A stretch of DNA of 64,000 bases from Actibacterium pelagium (GTDB taxonomy: Bacteria; Pseudomonadota; Alphaproteobacteria; Rhodobacterales; Rhodobacteraceae), in assembly GCF_002285415.1 (NCBI RefSeq), contig NZ_NSBU01000007.1, positions 1,450,583 to 1,514,582 of the forward strand. The letters run 5' to 3'. The first letter of the stretch is position 1, and each line of letters begins with the position of its first letter. Positions 43,655-52,069 of this stretch are shown here, one piece after another. The position numbers and the translations under genes were made by a program. Under the pieces are notes generated by a model, which saw only the letters and a program-made list of their open reading frames with translations, was not told the origin of the DNA and searched no databases.

Positions 43655-44434
43655 TCAGCCCTCGTCCTTTTGGCAGCTTTGCTGCCAGCGTTCCACCAGT
43701 GCCGTCGGGTCGGCCTTATTGATTACCGAAATCACCTCTCCTTCGGGCGAGGTCACAATGCTGACAATTCCTGCGCCATCGTGGCCCATCAGGATCGCCT
43801 GCTCGCCGCAAAGATCTTGGATGGCGTCGCGCAGGACACTGATTTCAGAAAGAAGCTGGCCCATATCTTCGTCGGTCTCGGGCAGGATATCGCCGCCCGC
43901 GATTTCGATCTCTTCCCAGTTGGGCAACAGGAAAGCCTGACCCACAGCGACCGCATCCAGCCCGTCGTAGAAACCGCGCAGACCTGTGCCGAGGTCTGCG
44001 GTCTCTGGCATCGCACTTGCTGTTTCAGCGGCGTCTTCTTCCGGAGCAGCCTCTAACCCCTCACGCAGTTCAGAGGCCGAAAACCCGACCTCTTCAGCGG
44101 CAACATCTTCAGACAGGTGTTCTGACAGAACAGTTTGGCCCGTATCAGCAGGGAACTGCCTCAGCAATTGCGCCAGTTTAGCCAGCTGCGCCTTTCGATC
44201 ATCCTCGGCCGGAACCGATGGATTGACCATCCGCAACAGACGGCCGCTGCCGGCTAATATCACCAACTTGGCTTCACCACTGGTGAAGGTCAGGCGGCGC
44301 GGCAGGACGGTTGCGTCAATCTCTGACAGAACGGCGTCTATACCCGGCTGCAAGTTGCGTTCGGCCTCTGACCGGCGCGCAGCCCCTTCAAGAGCGGAGG
44401 ACAGAACAGAAATGGCCTGGGTGTCGATCGTCAC
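43655..44434 (-). CDS. Uncharacterised acidic protein of the GTPase cluster
   Basis: A 259-residue protein starting with GTG behind GAGGTGG. I do not recognise it. Two alpha/beta segments, 'RRLTFTSGEAKLVILAGSGRLLRMV' (about 46-70) and 'EQAILMGHDGAGIVSIVTSPEGEVISVINKADPTALVERW' (about 212-252), flank a long Glu/Asp-rich middle. The C-terminal beta hairpin ending in a helix resembles half of a Roadblock/LC7 fold, which would suit its position between a Roadblock-like gene (42 bp upstream) and a GTPase gene (3 bp downstream). There is no signal peptide or membrane helix. Confidence 0.75.
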   Translation of the reverse strand: MTIDTQAISVLSSALEGAARRSEAERNLQPGIDAVLSEIDATVLPRRLTFTSGEAKLVILAGSGRLLRMVNPSVPAEDDRKAQLAKLAQLLRQFPADTGQTVLSEHLSEDVAAEEVGFSASELREGLEAAPEEDAAETASAMPETADLGTGLRGFYDGLDAVAVGQAFLLPNWEEIEIAGGDILPETDEDMGQLLSEISVLRDAIQDLCGEQAILMGHDGAGIVSIVTSPEGEVISVINKADPTALVERWQQSCQKDEG

Positions 44435-44476
44435 GGCGCCACCTCATCCATCCGGTTCAGATCAATAGAAACCCTG

Positions 44477-44863
44477 TCAAAATGCATTGCTAATTGCCTT
44501 GATCGCCGGCTTTGCGGCCTTAAAAAGTTCTGCGGCTTTAATGTCCGTTCCGCAACGAAAACAAATCGCATGCTCTTCATGCTTCGGCGACTGCGCAAAC
44601 AAATAGGTCTGGCGAGGTGCCGCCAAAAGAAAAAGCCCGTCCGAAGGTTCGGACAGCTTCAATTGCTCTGCGACAAAACCCGGCAACTGTGTCCCTTGCC
44701 AAAGGGCCGACGCAACAGAGGCAATCCGATCCAGAATTTCCTGTGCAACCGGGGTTTCCACCGCCTTGCGCAGAACCAACCCGGAAGAAATGTCGATGTA
44801 TCCAACCACTTTGCAGTCCGGAACAGACTCCAGCGCCGCGTCTAGTGCATCCTGCAATGACAT
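44477..44863 (-). CDS. Roadblock/LC7-like protein with a C-terminal CxxC
   Basis: A 128-residue protein whose pattern fits Roadblock/LC7: an N-terminal helix 'LQDALDAALESVPDCK', hairpin 'VVGYIDISSGLVLRKAVE', long helix 'AQEILDRIASVASALWQG', then strands 'EQLKLSEPSDGLFLLAAPRQTYLFAQSPKHEEHAICFRCG' and a last helix. Proteins with this fold (such as MglB) act as regulators or adaptors of small GTPases. The Cys pair in CFRC is unusual. It follows an intrinsic terminator structure and precedes the unknown and GTPase genes, suggesting a regulator-GTPase unit. The fold call rests on pattern only. Confidence 0.75.
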   Translation of the reverse strand: MSLQDALDAALESVPDCKVVGYIDISSGLVLRKAVETPVAQEILDRIASVASALWQGTQLPGFVAEQLKLSEPSDGLFLLAAPRQTYLFAQSPKHEEHAICFRCGTDIKAAELFKAAKPAIKAISNAF

Positions 44864-44888
44864 CTGATCCCCCCTGATGGCTCATTTG

Positions 44889-44921
44889 AAAAAGGACGCA
44901 CCCGCGGGGATGCGTCTTTTC
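44889..44921 (-). terminator. Intrinsic terminator or attenuator inside the GTPase cluster
   Basis: Read on the minus strand, AAAAGACGCA pairs with TGCGTCcTTTTT around a GC-rich loop, and the right arm ends in a T run. It lies between the stop of the acidic-tail GTPase gene and the start of the Roadblock-like gene. It would separate the left cluster into two transcription units or lower expression of the distal three genes. Confidence 0.75.
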
Positions 44922-44954
44922 AATAAAATTCAGGCTAAGTTTAGACGGGCGAGG

Positions 44955-46478
44955 TCAGACGTACAATCGCCAACCAGCTTCTCTACCTTCGTCTGTGTCG
45001 CTTTGGTCATCGACGGCGGCGGAAGTATGCTGTTCGAGGAAGGATTTGACCAAAGCATCAAGGTCTTCGACCGTCTCGGGTGCGTGTTCGTCGCGATAAG
45101 CCTCCCAGGCCTCAACAACGGTTCGCGGCGCCTCTTCAGTGGTTTCGGCCTCTTCTTCTGCGACTGGTGCGGCCTCTTCCAGAGGCTCGACCTCTTCCTC
45201 TGCACCGTCTGTCGGCTCGTCGAGAACGCGACCCGCAATCGACGCAATCAGAGCCTCTGAAATTTCGACGGGATCTTCCGTTGCGGCAACAGGAGGTTCA
45301 TCTTCTTCCACGGTTTCTTCTTGCGGGGCAAGATCCGCCTCGACCAACTCCAAAGTGTCCAAATTCTCTTGGACCTCTGCCTCGTCAAGTTCTTCAGGGG
45401 CCGCGTCTGCCGCATCATTGTCGGTCAAGACTAGCGTCAATTCGACCGGGTCTTTGCGCGCGGGCTCAACGGCATTCTCGATAGGTTCAGGATTGACCTC
45501 TGCAACGGGCTCTTCGACCGGGGCCCCTGCAGGCACTTCCGGAGTCTCAGTCACTTCGCCCTTGTGCAGTGGGCGGGATACTTCCTTCCGGCGCACGCGA
45601 CGGGGCAGAACCACGCCACCTGCTGCGGGTTTTCGCGCAGGGGTTGGTGCGGCTGCCGGAGTACCAAGCACTAGAACATCCTCCAGCGAACCGGCCGCTT
45701 CGGGCGGCTGCGCAACTTGCTCCAGCGGGACCGCGGGCGCAAACATACCCAACTCCATTCGCTCTGAATACGGGTCAGCGATCGCCGTGGACAGGTGATG
45801 AAGCGTCTTAAGCAGCTCTTCCCCACCGCTTTTGGCCCACAGCTCACCTTCAGATTCCTGTTCGCAGGCCGAAATCGCTTCGACGGCCGAGAACATGATG
45901 ATGTTGGCAAAGCGGCCATCGGTCTCGCGGATAAGTCGGTCGCGAACGCGGATACGTTCAGGCACGCCCAGCTTGTCAGAGCGAGTGGCCAATAGAACAC
46001 TGTGTTTCAACAGCTCTTTCGGCATGGAATCCAACGCACTACGTTCACTTTCGCGCCAAGCCTGTGTCGCATGCGTGCACCACAGAATGGCGTCGGCTGT
46101 TTCGGCGACGAATGACCGGAAATGAAGCGGAATATTGGGGTCCGAGATACCCGGTGTGTCGATGACATCAAGCTCTGCTAGAACGCCGGAATCCGCGAAG
46201 AGGCGGATATAACGTACGCCTTCGACACCAACGGTGGCCAATTCCTCAATCTCGACCGGGGTTTCATTGCCTTCGCCGTCGACGAAATACGCCGCTCGCT
46301 CGCCATAGCTGATCCAGACTGGGGGCAATTGGGTTGCCGTGACACGGGTCGGCAGGACGTCAGCGCCCAGAAGAAAATTGATCAGCGTGGTCTTGCCAGC
46401 GCTGAACTCACCCATCAGGGCGATGGTCGGCCGCTGCTTTTCCTGCGCGTCGTTCGTATCGCTCAAACCTAGTGTCAT
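44955..46478 (-). CDS. Dynamin-like GTPase with a long acidic, proline-containing tail
   Basis: A 507-residue protein. The GTPase domain (about 15-235) shows P-loop 'ALMGEFSAGKTTLINFLLG' (G23-T30), a switch I region 'LPTRVTATQLPPVWI', G3 'DVIDTPGISDP' (107-110) and G4 'LLATRSDKLG' (165-168). The GEFSAGKTT form is typical of bacterial dynamin-like proteins. After about residue 250 the sequence is low-complexity and rich in Glu, Pro, Ala and Val, ending in a short helical segment 'AWEAYRDEHAPETVEDLDALVKSFLEQH'. It lacks the large helical trunk of full dynamins, so it may work as partner of the 670-aa GTPase encoded 16 bp upstream. Confidence 0.85.
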   Translation of the reverse strand: MTLGLSDTNDAQEKQRPTIALMGEFSAGKTTLINFLLGADVLPTRVTATQLPPVWISYGERAAYFVDGEGNETPVEIEELATVGVEGVRYIRLFADSGVLAELDVIDTPGISDPNIPLHFRSFVAETADAILWCTHATQAWRESERSALDSMPKELLKHSVLLATRSDKLGVPERIRVRDRLIRETDGRFANIIMFSAVEAISACEQESEGELWAKSGGEELLKTLHHLSTAIADPYSERMELGMFAPAVPLEQVAQPPEAAGSLEDVLVLGTPAAAPTPARKPAAGGVVLPRRVRRKEVSRPLHKGEVTETPEVPAGAPVEEPVAEVNPEPIENAVEPARKDPVELTLVLTDNDAADAAPEELDEAEVQENLDTLELVEADLAPQEETVEEDEPPVAATEDPVEISEALIASIAGRVLDEPTDGAEEEVEPLEEAAPVAEEEAETTEEAPRTVVEAWEAYRDEHAPETVEDLDALVKSFLEQHTSAAVDDQSDTDEGREAGWRLYV

Positions 46479-46494
46479 GCCGTTACTTTCTGCT

Positions 46495-48507
46495 TCAGGC
46501 GGCCTCTTCGCCTAGTTCTTTAAGGATTTCCCCAAATAGGTTGCTAGAGATCTGGTTGGCGTCCGAGATTTGCCCGTCGCCTGCTTCTTGCTCGGCACAG
46601 ATCTTTGTAATCGTCTCCAGATGCTCGGACATAAAAGTGTCGAGCGTCGCGCGAATGTTCTCAAGAACGGCGGAAACCTGCGTTTCCTCAAGGTCCTTCG
46701 TGATGGATTCCGCTTCGGTCCGGATCAGATGTGCATAGTCATTGGCATAGGCCTGATAGCCGCGGCGTTTCTGCCACCAGCGGCGCCACCACGTGCTTTG
46801 CAGGTCTAGCGCGATCGTTTTACCCAAGCCAACCGGCGGCGGGACAATCGGGGTCTGCGGCGGCTCAATTTGGAAATCACCCAGATGATCGCCAACAGAG
46901 GCACGATAGACCGCTTCGACGTTCACAGATGCCTCGGCATACAGCTTGCCGACTTTCGACCGCACTGCGCGCGAGAAGCTGAAATAGGCGGCCCGCTGCA
47001 AAACACGCAACCCGGCAGGGTCATATTGCCACTTGCCCTGTTCGCCATAGCGCTCGAGGTGGTCGATCAGCGAGTCCGTTGCCCGTTTGACAAAGTTGGT
47101 CTGCGCCGCCTCCATCCGCTTCATCAAATCGCTACGCAGATTCCGAGTAAGCTCGTCAATCTTGACCTGATTTTCCTTGGCCAGCTTTTCCATCGCTTCA
47201 AGTGGGGTTTTGCCCCCCAAATCGACGTTAACACCCGCCGCCACCTTATTGCGGCTGGCAATCATGGTCGCACGCGCCTCGTTGGTCAGGTTGCGCGCGT
47301 TGCGACGAACCCGATCCAAAAGGCGCTTGCCGCTGCCCTCGGACACACGGTCCCACATGGCATTCAGAAGCTCAGGCAAGCCAGATGCGGCCCAGACACC
47401 ATCTACGGCGTGTTTTCCGGCAAACTCGGGATGAGACTCGATATACTTCGCCAGAGATTCAGCGGACGCATCCGACAGCGTCGACAAATCGCCAAGCAGC
47501 GCTGCCTCTGCCCATTTGGCCGAGCCAAAAATCACTTCCGCCGAGTCGTCGATATTGTGCGACTTCAGCGTATGCAGAATTCCTTCGCGAATTTCCGGGA
47601 TCTGGTTTTCCGGGTCTTGCAGTTCGTCGACTCGGTTGACGAACAGGATCACCTGACGTTTGTCCAGCGTCGCAATAATCCGCATCAGCGCCATGTCGAC
47701 CGTGGTCAGCGCCTGGTGGGCCGACAGTACAACCACACAGATTTCCGAACCACGCAGGCTGCGGATCGTGATCTGCTCGCGCATCATGAATGTATCGTTG
47801 ACGCCCGGCGTGTCGCACAGCTGGATCGCGGTGCCGTATTCGGGAATGTCCAGATACAGGTCGGCCGATTTGGTGATGTCGGCGAAGCGTCCGGTCTTGG
47901 TACTGATGTCGTTCGTGGCCACGCCATCGCCCATACAGACATAACGCTCCATCAATTCGGTATCGACATAGCCGTAAGAGTGGTTCTGACCCAGCAGAAG
48001 CTCAAAGTGCTTACCCAGACGTTGCTGCGTATTCTTGCGCATCTCTTCGATCTGGCGCTGGATGTCTTCCATCTCGTCCTGAGCACCGGCGCGATCCGCC
48101 AACTCACCCAGACGGCCACCGCCAACCACGAGGTTGTCCCATTCATCCTGATCAAAGAAGGTGAACCGTGCGCGGGTCGTGTCATCGTCCCCGGTGGACG
48201 GAGCTTTGGTATTGATCGCGATGGTGGTCACCACCGAAGTCCACGGGTTCACGTCCGATGGCAAAAGACCGGGGTGGCCCGCGAGAATGTTGGTCAGCGC
48301 AGATTTACCTGCTTTAACCTGACCGACCAGCGTCACTTTCGCTGCAAATTCTTCAAGACGGCTGCGCAATGTTGCAGCCCGTGCGGCGGTTCGGGCATCC
48401 GCAATGCCGGCCAATTGTCCCAGCTTTTCCGACAGCTTGGACATGGACTCGGCCTGCTCTTTAATCGCCTCGTTCTCAACAGCCAGCAAATGAGTATTCT
48501 GAACCAT
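46495..48507 (-). CDS. Dynamin-family GTPase
   Basis: A 670-residue protein with an N-terminal helix, GTPase domain (about 55-360) and helical trunk (about 370-660). P-loop is 'LVGQVKAGKSALTNILAG' (G62-S69), switch I 'DVNPWTSVVTT', G3 'LCDTPGVND' (232-235) and G4 'LFVNRVDEL' (291-294). A tryptophan/arginine-rich patch 'WWRRWWQKRR' near residue 590 could contact membrane, like the paddle of bacterial dynamin-like proteins. Bacterial dynamin-like proteins often occur as tandem pairs and act in membrane fusion, repair or vesicle release. Here it precedes a second GTPase gene by 16 bp. Confidence 0.88.
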   Translation of the reverse strand: MVQNTHLLAVENEAIKEQAESMSKLSEKLGQLAGIADARTAARAATLRSRLEEFAAKVTLVGQVKAGKSALTNILAGHPGLLPSDVNPWTSVVTTIAINTKAPSTGDDDTTRARFTFFDQDEWDNLVVGGGRLGELADRAGAQDEMEDIQRQIEEMRKNTQQRLGKHFELLLGQNHSYGYVDTELMERYVCMGDGVATNDISTKTGRFADITKSADLYLDIPEYGTAIQLCDTPGVNDTFMMREQITIRSLRGSEICVVVLSAHQALTTVDMALMRIIATLDKRQVILFVNRVDELQDPENQIPEIREGILHTLKSHNIDDSAEVIFGSAKWAEAALLGDLSTLSDASAESLAKYIESHPEFAGKHAVDGVWAASGLPELLNAMWDRVSEGSGKRLLDRVRRNARNLTNEARATMIASRNKVAAGVNVDLGGKTPLEAMEKLAKENQVKIDELTRNLRSDLMKRMEAAQTNFVKRATDSLIDHLERYGEQGKWQYDPAGLRVLQRAAYFSFSRAVRSKVGKLYAEASVNVEAVYRASVGDHLGDFQIEPPQTPIVPPPVGLGKTIALDLQSTWWRRWWQKRRGYQAYANDYAHLIRTEAESITKDLEETQVSAVLENIRATLDTFMSEHLETITKICAEQEAGDGQISDANQISSNLFGEILKELGEEAA

Positions 48508-48533
48508 TTTTGTCTTTCACCTATTTCACAAAG

Positions 48534-48890
48534 TCAGGCAGCAGCTGGAACCGATACCTCCTGATCAAGATAGTCCAGAACCTGCAAGGCCGCCATTACC
48601 AAATCGCCGCGTTTGGACTGCAATTCGGACATTGGGCTGTGGATCAGGATCGAGACCTGCAGCTTCAATTCGTCAATTCTAAGATGTGCCAGAGTTTCCA
48701 CATTGGCAACACTGCCGTCTTCTTCAATCGGCATCGACAAGTTGGCAAAAAGAACAGGTTCTTGACCCTCAAGGTCAAGGTTCAGCGCTAGACCAACACC
48801 CGGCACCAATCCCTCCAGCTTTGCCAGACGCGATTTCAGCGCGGCAGCCGACAGAAGGCCGGTAAGTTGCTCTGTTGTTTCAAGTGCCAT
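48534..48890 (-). CDS. Small uncharacterised protein heading the GTPase cluster
   Basis: A 118-residue protein from the ATG at 48890, behind GGGGGA. The frame continues to 48926, but no ribosome binding site supports that start. The sequence alternates helices ('LTGLLSAAALKSRLAKLEGLVPG') and strands ('VGLALNLDLEGQEPVLFANLSMP', 'LKLQVSILIHSP') and ends with an amphipathic helix. I do not recognise a family; size and order are compatible with another small GTPase adaptor. It is separated from the dynamin gene by 26 bp and faces the kinase operon across a 604-bp region. Confidence 0.75.
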   Translation of the reverse strand: MALETTEQLTGLLSAAALKSRLAKLEGLVPGVGLALNLDLEGQEPVLFANLSMPIEEDGSVANVETLAHLRIDELKLQVSILIHSPMSELQSKRGDLVMAALQVLDYLDQEVSVPAAA

Positions 48891-49494
48891 GACGTCCCCC
48901 ATCGCAGCAGATGCTTGTATTTTCACTTAGCAGCACTAGGAAAATATGGGTTAAAACTAAGTATTCACCCCTTCTCGCTATCGCGGCTTTGTGGCGAAAA
49001 GGTGTTGAAAGGGTGCCACGGCTGGTGTCTTTCTCAGGCACTTGCATGTGCAGGCGCCGCTTCTTTCCCGACACCTACTTCAAAAGGATAGCTGAGCGCC
49101 CAACAAAGCAGGGGATCGAATCGGGACGGCAAGCACCTCACACCTGCGTGAACACGTAATAAACAACGGACATCGGCACAAAAAACCGCCCCCAGCAGAG
49201 TCGCGATGATTCTGGCGACGGAAGCCAGCAAAAACGCTGATTTACTTGTCATCGGCTGCATTCCGAGGCCCGGCCATTTGAACTGCGCGCAGCACATCGG
49301 CGCGAAAAACGAAACAATTGCAGGAATTGCCCCGGAAAATCCGCGAATCCTTTCTTGGGCCATTCACACGCCCAACTATCGCCTTTTTTACTGCGGCAAA
49401 TCGAAGGTGAGCAGGGAGACATGTGCCGGTATTCGGCATTTGAGAAAAATTTTCCCACGAAGAACAAATCGGAACGCAGTCAGGGGTGACGGCT
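48891..49494. other. 604-bp divergent intergenic region between GTPase and kinase gene sets
   Basis: No reading frame here has a convincing start or protein-like composition. The left 80 bp are AT-rich and contain ACTTAG...CTAAGT arms and GGTTAAAACTAAG, a likely promoter/operator area for the leftward genes. The right 150 bp precede the kinase and contain ACTGCGGCAAATCG and a terminal AGGGGTGA ribosome binding site. I see no confident -35/-10 pair and no RNA gene, although a small RNA in the middle cannot be excluded. Confidence 0.5.
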
Positions 49495-52011
49495 ATGCAA
49501 CAGCAGAAGATGGACGGCGCAGAAACCGAGAAGGAATATGTTGATGAACTGAAGCCTGGCACTCAGCTGCTTCAGGGTCAGTATACGATCGACAGCTTCC
49601 TCAACAGCGGCGGTTTCGGCATCACGTACCTGGCGAAGGACAGCCTTGATCGTAGAATCGTGATCAAGGAGTGTTTCCCGGGGTCTTTCTGCCGTCGCAG
49701 CAAAGCGATCGTTGCCGCGCGGTCCCGCGCACACCAGAACGAGTTCCGTTCGGTCGTAAAGCTGTTCATGCAAGAGGCTCGCAGTCTGGCGAAACTGGTT
49801 CATCCGAATATTGTCGGCGTGCACCAAGTCTTCGAAGACAACGAGACCGCTTATATGGCGATCGACTATGTCGATGGTCGTGACCTTCTTGATCTGATCG
49901 AAGACCCCGCGTTCAGCATCAAGCCTGAAGAGGTTGTAAACATCACCAAGAAGCTTCTGTCGGCTGTGGCATTCGTTCATGACAACGACGTTCTTCACCG
50001 TGATATCTCGCCCGACAACATCCTGATGCAAAAAGATGGCGAGCCGATCCTGATCGACTTTGGCGCCGCCCGCGAGCAGGCCACCAAAGCCAGCCGCGCG
50101 CTGTCGGCGCTGCGCGTCGTCAAGGACGGGTACTCGCCACAGGAATTTTACGTCGCAGGCAGCCAGCAAGGTCCGTGGAGCGACCTCTACGCTTTGGCCG
50201 CATCGTTGTATCACGTGATCAAGAACGAAGCGCCGATCAACAGCCAGGTACGTTTGGCTGCTGTCGCTGAAGGTCGTGGCGACCCCTATGTTCCGCTTGC
50301 AGGATCGATCAACGGCTATCCCGATGGTTTCCTGGAAGCGATCGATAAGGCGATGCAGACCGTTCCGGCACAGCGCTTGCAGAATGCCCAGGAATGGCTG
50401 GACATGTTCCAAGGCGCGTCGACCGAAAAGGTTGTCCCGCTGAAAACCGAAAAAGCCGCAGCGCCCAAAGCAAAATCCGCGGCAAAAGAAGCTGCCCCAA
50501 CACCGACAGCGACCAAACAAAGTGCGCAAGCAGCCTCGGCCCCGAAAGCGGCCAAAAGTTCTGGCGGCGGCTCCAAGGTTGCTCTTTTGGGAACGGCTGC
50601 GGCTGTTGCAATTGCGGCAGGTGTCGGTTTCTTCCTGATGTCCAGCAGCTCGGAAGAGGTGACCGTTACTGCTGAGCCGACAGTAATTTCCAAGCCAGCA
50701 CCCAAACCCGTCGAGACAGCAACCGCGACGACTGCAACCACTCCGAAACCGGCAGAAACTTCTCAAGAGGCGCCGGCCCAGGAACCAGTGGCAACCGCTG
50801 CCGCGAAACCGGAAACAGCTCCGGCTGCGAAACCCACTCCGGTTACGCAGCGCGCGCCAACCACAAGCGCGTCAAGCCCAAGCACGACACGGCCCGCCAC
50901 AAACACGCAAGCATCGAGCTCGGCCAGCCGACCAAGCGCGACTTCGTTTGCTGACATTATTGCGACCACCCCGGGCACGTCGACGACACGTTCGCAACCA
51001 ACCGCGCGCGTCACCACGTCACCGACAACAACAGCGTCGAGTCCAACAACTGCGTCGCGCCCGGCAACAACTGCCCGCGCGACCACGACGCCCGCACGTC
51101 CGGCGCCCACACCTACGACCACGAATTCACAGGCGTCGAGCACCACCTCAAGCACTTCGTCCTTCTCTTCGGGTGGGGCTAACAGCTTTACCGACTTCCT
51201 CGCCTCGCAATCGCGGAGCCAAACACCCAGCACCACAACGTCGCGTTCGAACGTTCAGGCCCGGACCAGTTCTACGTCCAGCTTTAGCCTGACCACCCGC
51301 GCCCCGTCTGTTGCGCCCCGGGCCGAAACGCAGGACAGCAATGCGCTGTTCGCGAACATCGTCGGAAATGGTTCGACCGGGTTCGCACGCCCTGCAACCA
51401 GATCTTCGGACCAAGGTTCGACGCCGGTTCAGGTGACCGAGGCAAGCTGGGCTGTCGATCTTCCGTTCAATGTGACCGTCACCCGGCGTCAGGGCAACGT
51501 TGTTGCACTGATCACCTCGATCTCTGACAGCTCCGCTGCAGGTGCGGCCGGATCGTGGGTCGAAGAGGGGATCGAAATCCATAAAGTGAACGGTGAAGCG
51601 GTCACCGCCGCAACGTCGATCGCATCGATGGTGCTCGAGAACCGCAGTGTCGACCCCTCGGGCATCGTGCGCACGCCGGTAACGATCAAAAAAGTCGGCG
51701 CGCAGAATACGGCCATTGACGCTTTGACACTGTCGGCCAAACGCAACGTGGTTCTGGACAACGGGATCGAGCTGGAATCCAGCCTTGTCTCGGGCAAGTG
51801 GACCACCAAGGTGACCAGAACCGGACCGGGCTCTACCGGTCTGCAGTTCGGCGACGTTCTTCTGAACGAGCGCACCACGGGCACAGCGTTGACTGGCGCT
51901 CGTTCGCTTGAGCAGGCCCTGGGTGATCTCGTCACCAATGGTGCCAGCACAGCACAATTCGACGTCCAGCGCGGCACCAGCCGTGCGGTCGCAAACATGG
52001 CATTGAAGTAA
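49495..52011 (+). CDS. Transmembrane Ser/Thr protein kinase with PDZ-like extracytoplasmic domains
   Basis: An 838-residue protein from ATG 49495, behind AGGGGTGA; GTG 49486 is an alternative start. The kinase domain (about 28-305) has glycine loop 'LNSGGFGITYLA', catalytic Lys58 in 'IVIKECFP', catalytic loop 'LHRDISPDNIL' (HRD 168-170) and 'LIDFGAARE' (DFG 188-190). An Ala/Lys linker leads to one membrane helix (about 361-382), then some 230 residues very rich in Thr, Ser, Pro and Ala, then two PDZ-like units (about 640-735 and 740-838: 'VVALITSISDSSAAGAAGSWVEEGIEIHKVNGEAV' and 'GPGSTGLQFGDVLLNERTTG'). Kinase inside and PDZ-like part in the periplasm is the expected topology. It starts an operon with FHA and PP2C genes. 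Confidence 0.92.
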   Translation: MQQQKMDGAETEKEYVDELKPGTQLLQGQYTIDSFLNSGGFGITYLAKDSLDRRIVIKECFPGSFCRRSKAIVAARSRAHQNEFRSVVKLFMQEARSLAKLVHPNIVGVHQVFEDNETAYMAIDYVDGRDLLDLIEDPAFSIKPEEVVNITKKLLSAVAFVHDNDVLHRDISPDNILMQKDGEPILIDFGAAREQATKASRALSALRVVKDGYSPQEFYVAGSQQGPWSDLYALAASLYHVIKNEAPINSQVRLAAVAEGRGDPYVPLAGSINGYPDGFLEAIDKAMQTVPAQRLQNAQEWLDMFQGASTEKVVPLKTEKAAAPKAKSAAKEAAPTPTATKQSAQAASAPKAAKSSGGGSKVALLGTAAAVAIAAGVGFFLMSSSSEEVTVTAEPTVISKPAPKPVETATATTATTPKPAETSQEAPAQEPVATAAAKPETAPAAKPTPVTQRAPTTSASSPSTTRPATNTQASSSASRPSATSFADIIATTPGTSTTRSQPTARVTTSPTTTASSPTTASRPATTARATTTPARPAPTPTTTNSQASSTTSSTSSFSSGGANSFTDFLASQSRSQTPSTTTSRSNVQARTSSTSSFSLTTRAPSVAPRAETQDSNALFANIVGNGSTGFARPATRSSDQGSTPVQVTEASWAVDLPFNVTVTRRQGNVVALITSISDSSAAGAAGSWVEEGIEIHKVNGEAVTAATSIASMVLENRSVDPSGIVRTPVTIKKVGAQNTAIDALTLSAKRNVVLDNGIELESSLVSGKWTTKVTRTGPGSTGLQFGDVLLNERTTGTALTGARSLEQALGDLVTNGASTAQFDVQRGTSRAVANMALK

Positions 52012-52069
52012 TTTATGACCCGGTGGCGCTGCCGCGCAGTACCACCAGGTTTGTTAAGGAGTAAGGCTA

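Noticed and set aside
46870-48564. 564-residue open frame on the plus strand across the dynamin-like GTPase gene
   Set aside because: It is antisense to a gene with complete GTPase motifs, has biased composition and shows no recognisable domain; long antisense frames are common in GC-rich DNA.
48945-48962. TTAACCCAT (minus strand) near the GTPase-cluster start as a CtrA half-site
   Set aside because: It has one base too many compared with TTAACCAT, and the region is AT-rich, so chance similarity is likely.
48891-49485. Several open frames of 60-110 codons in the divergent region
   Set aside because: They overlap each other on both strands, lack good ribosome binding sites and have no protein-like pattern.
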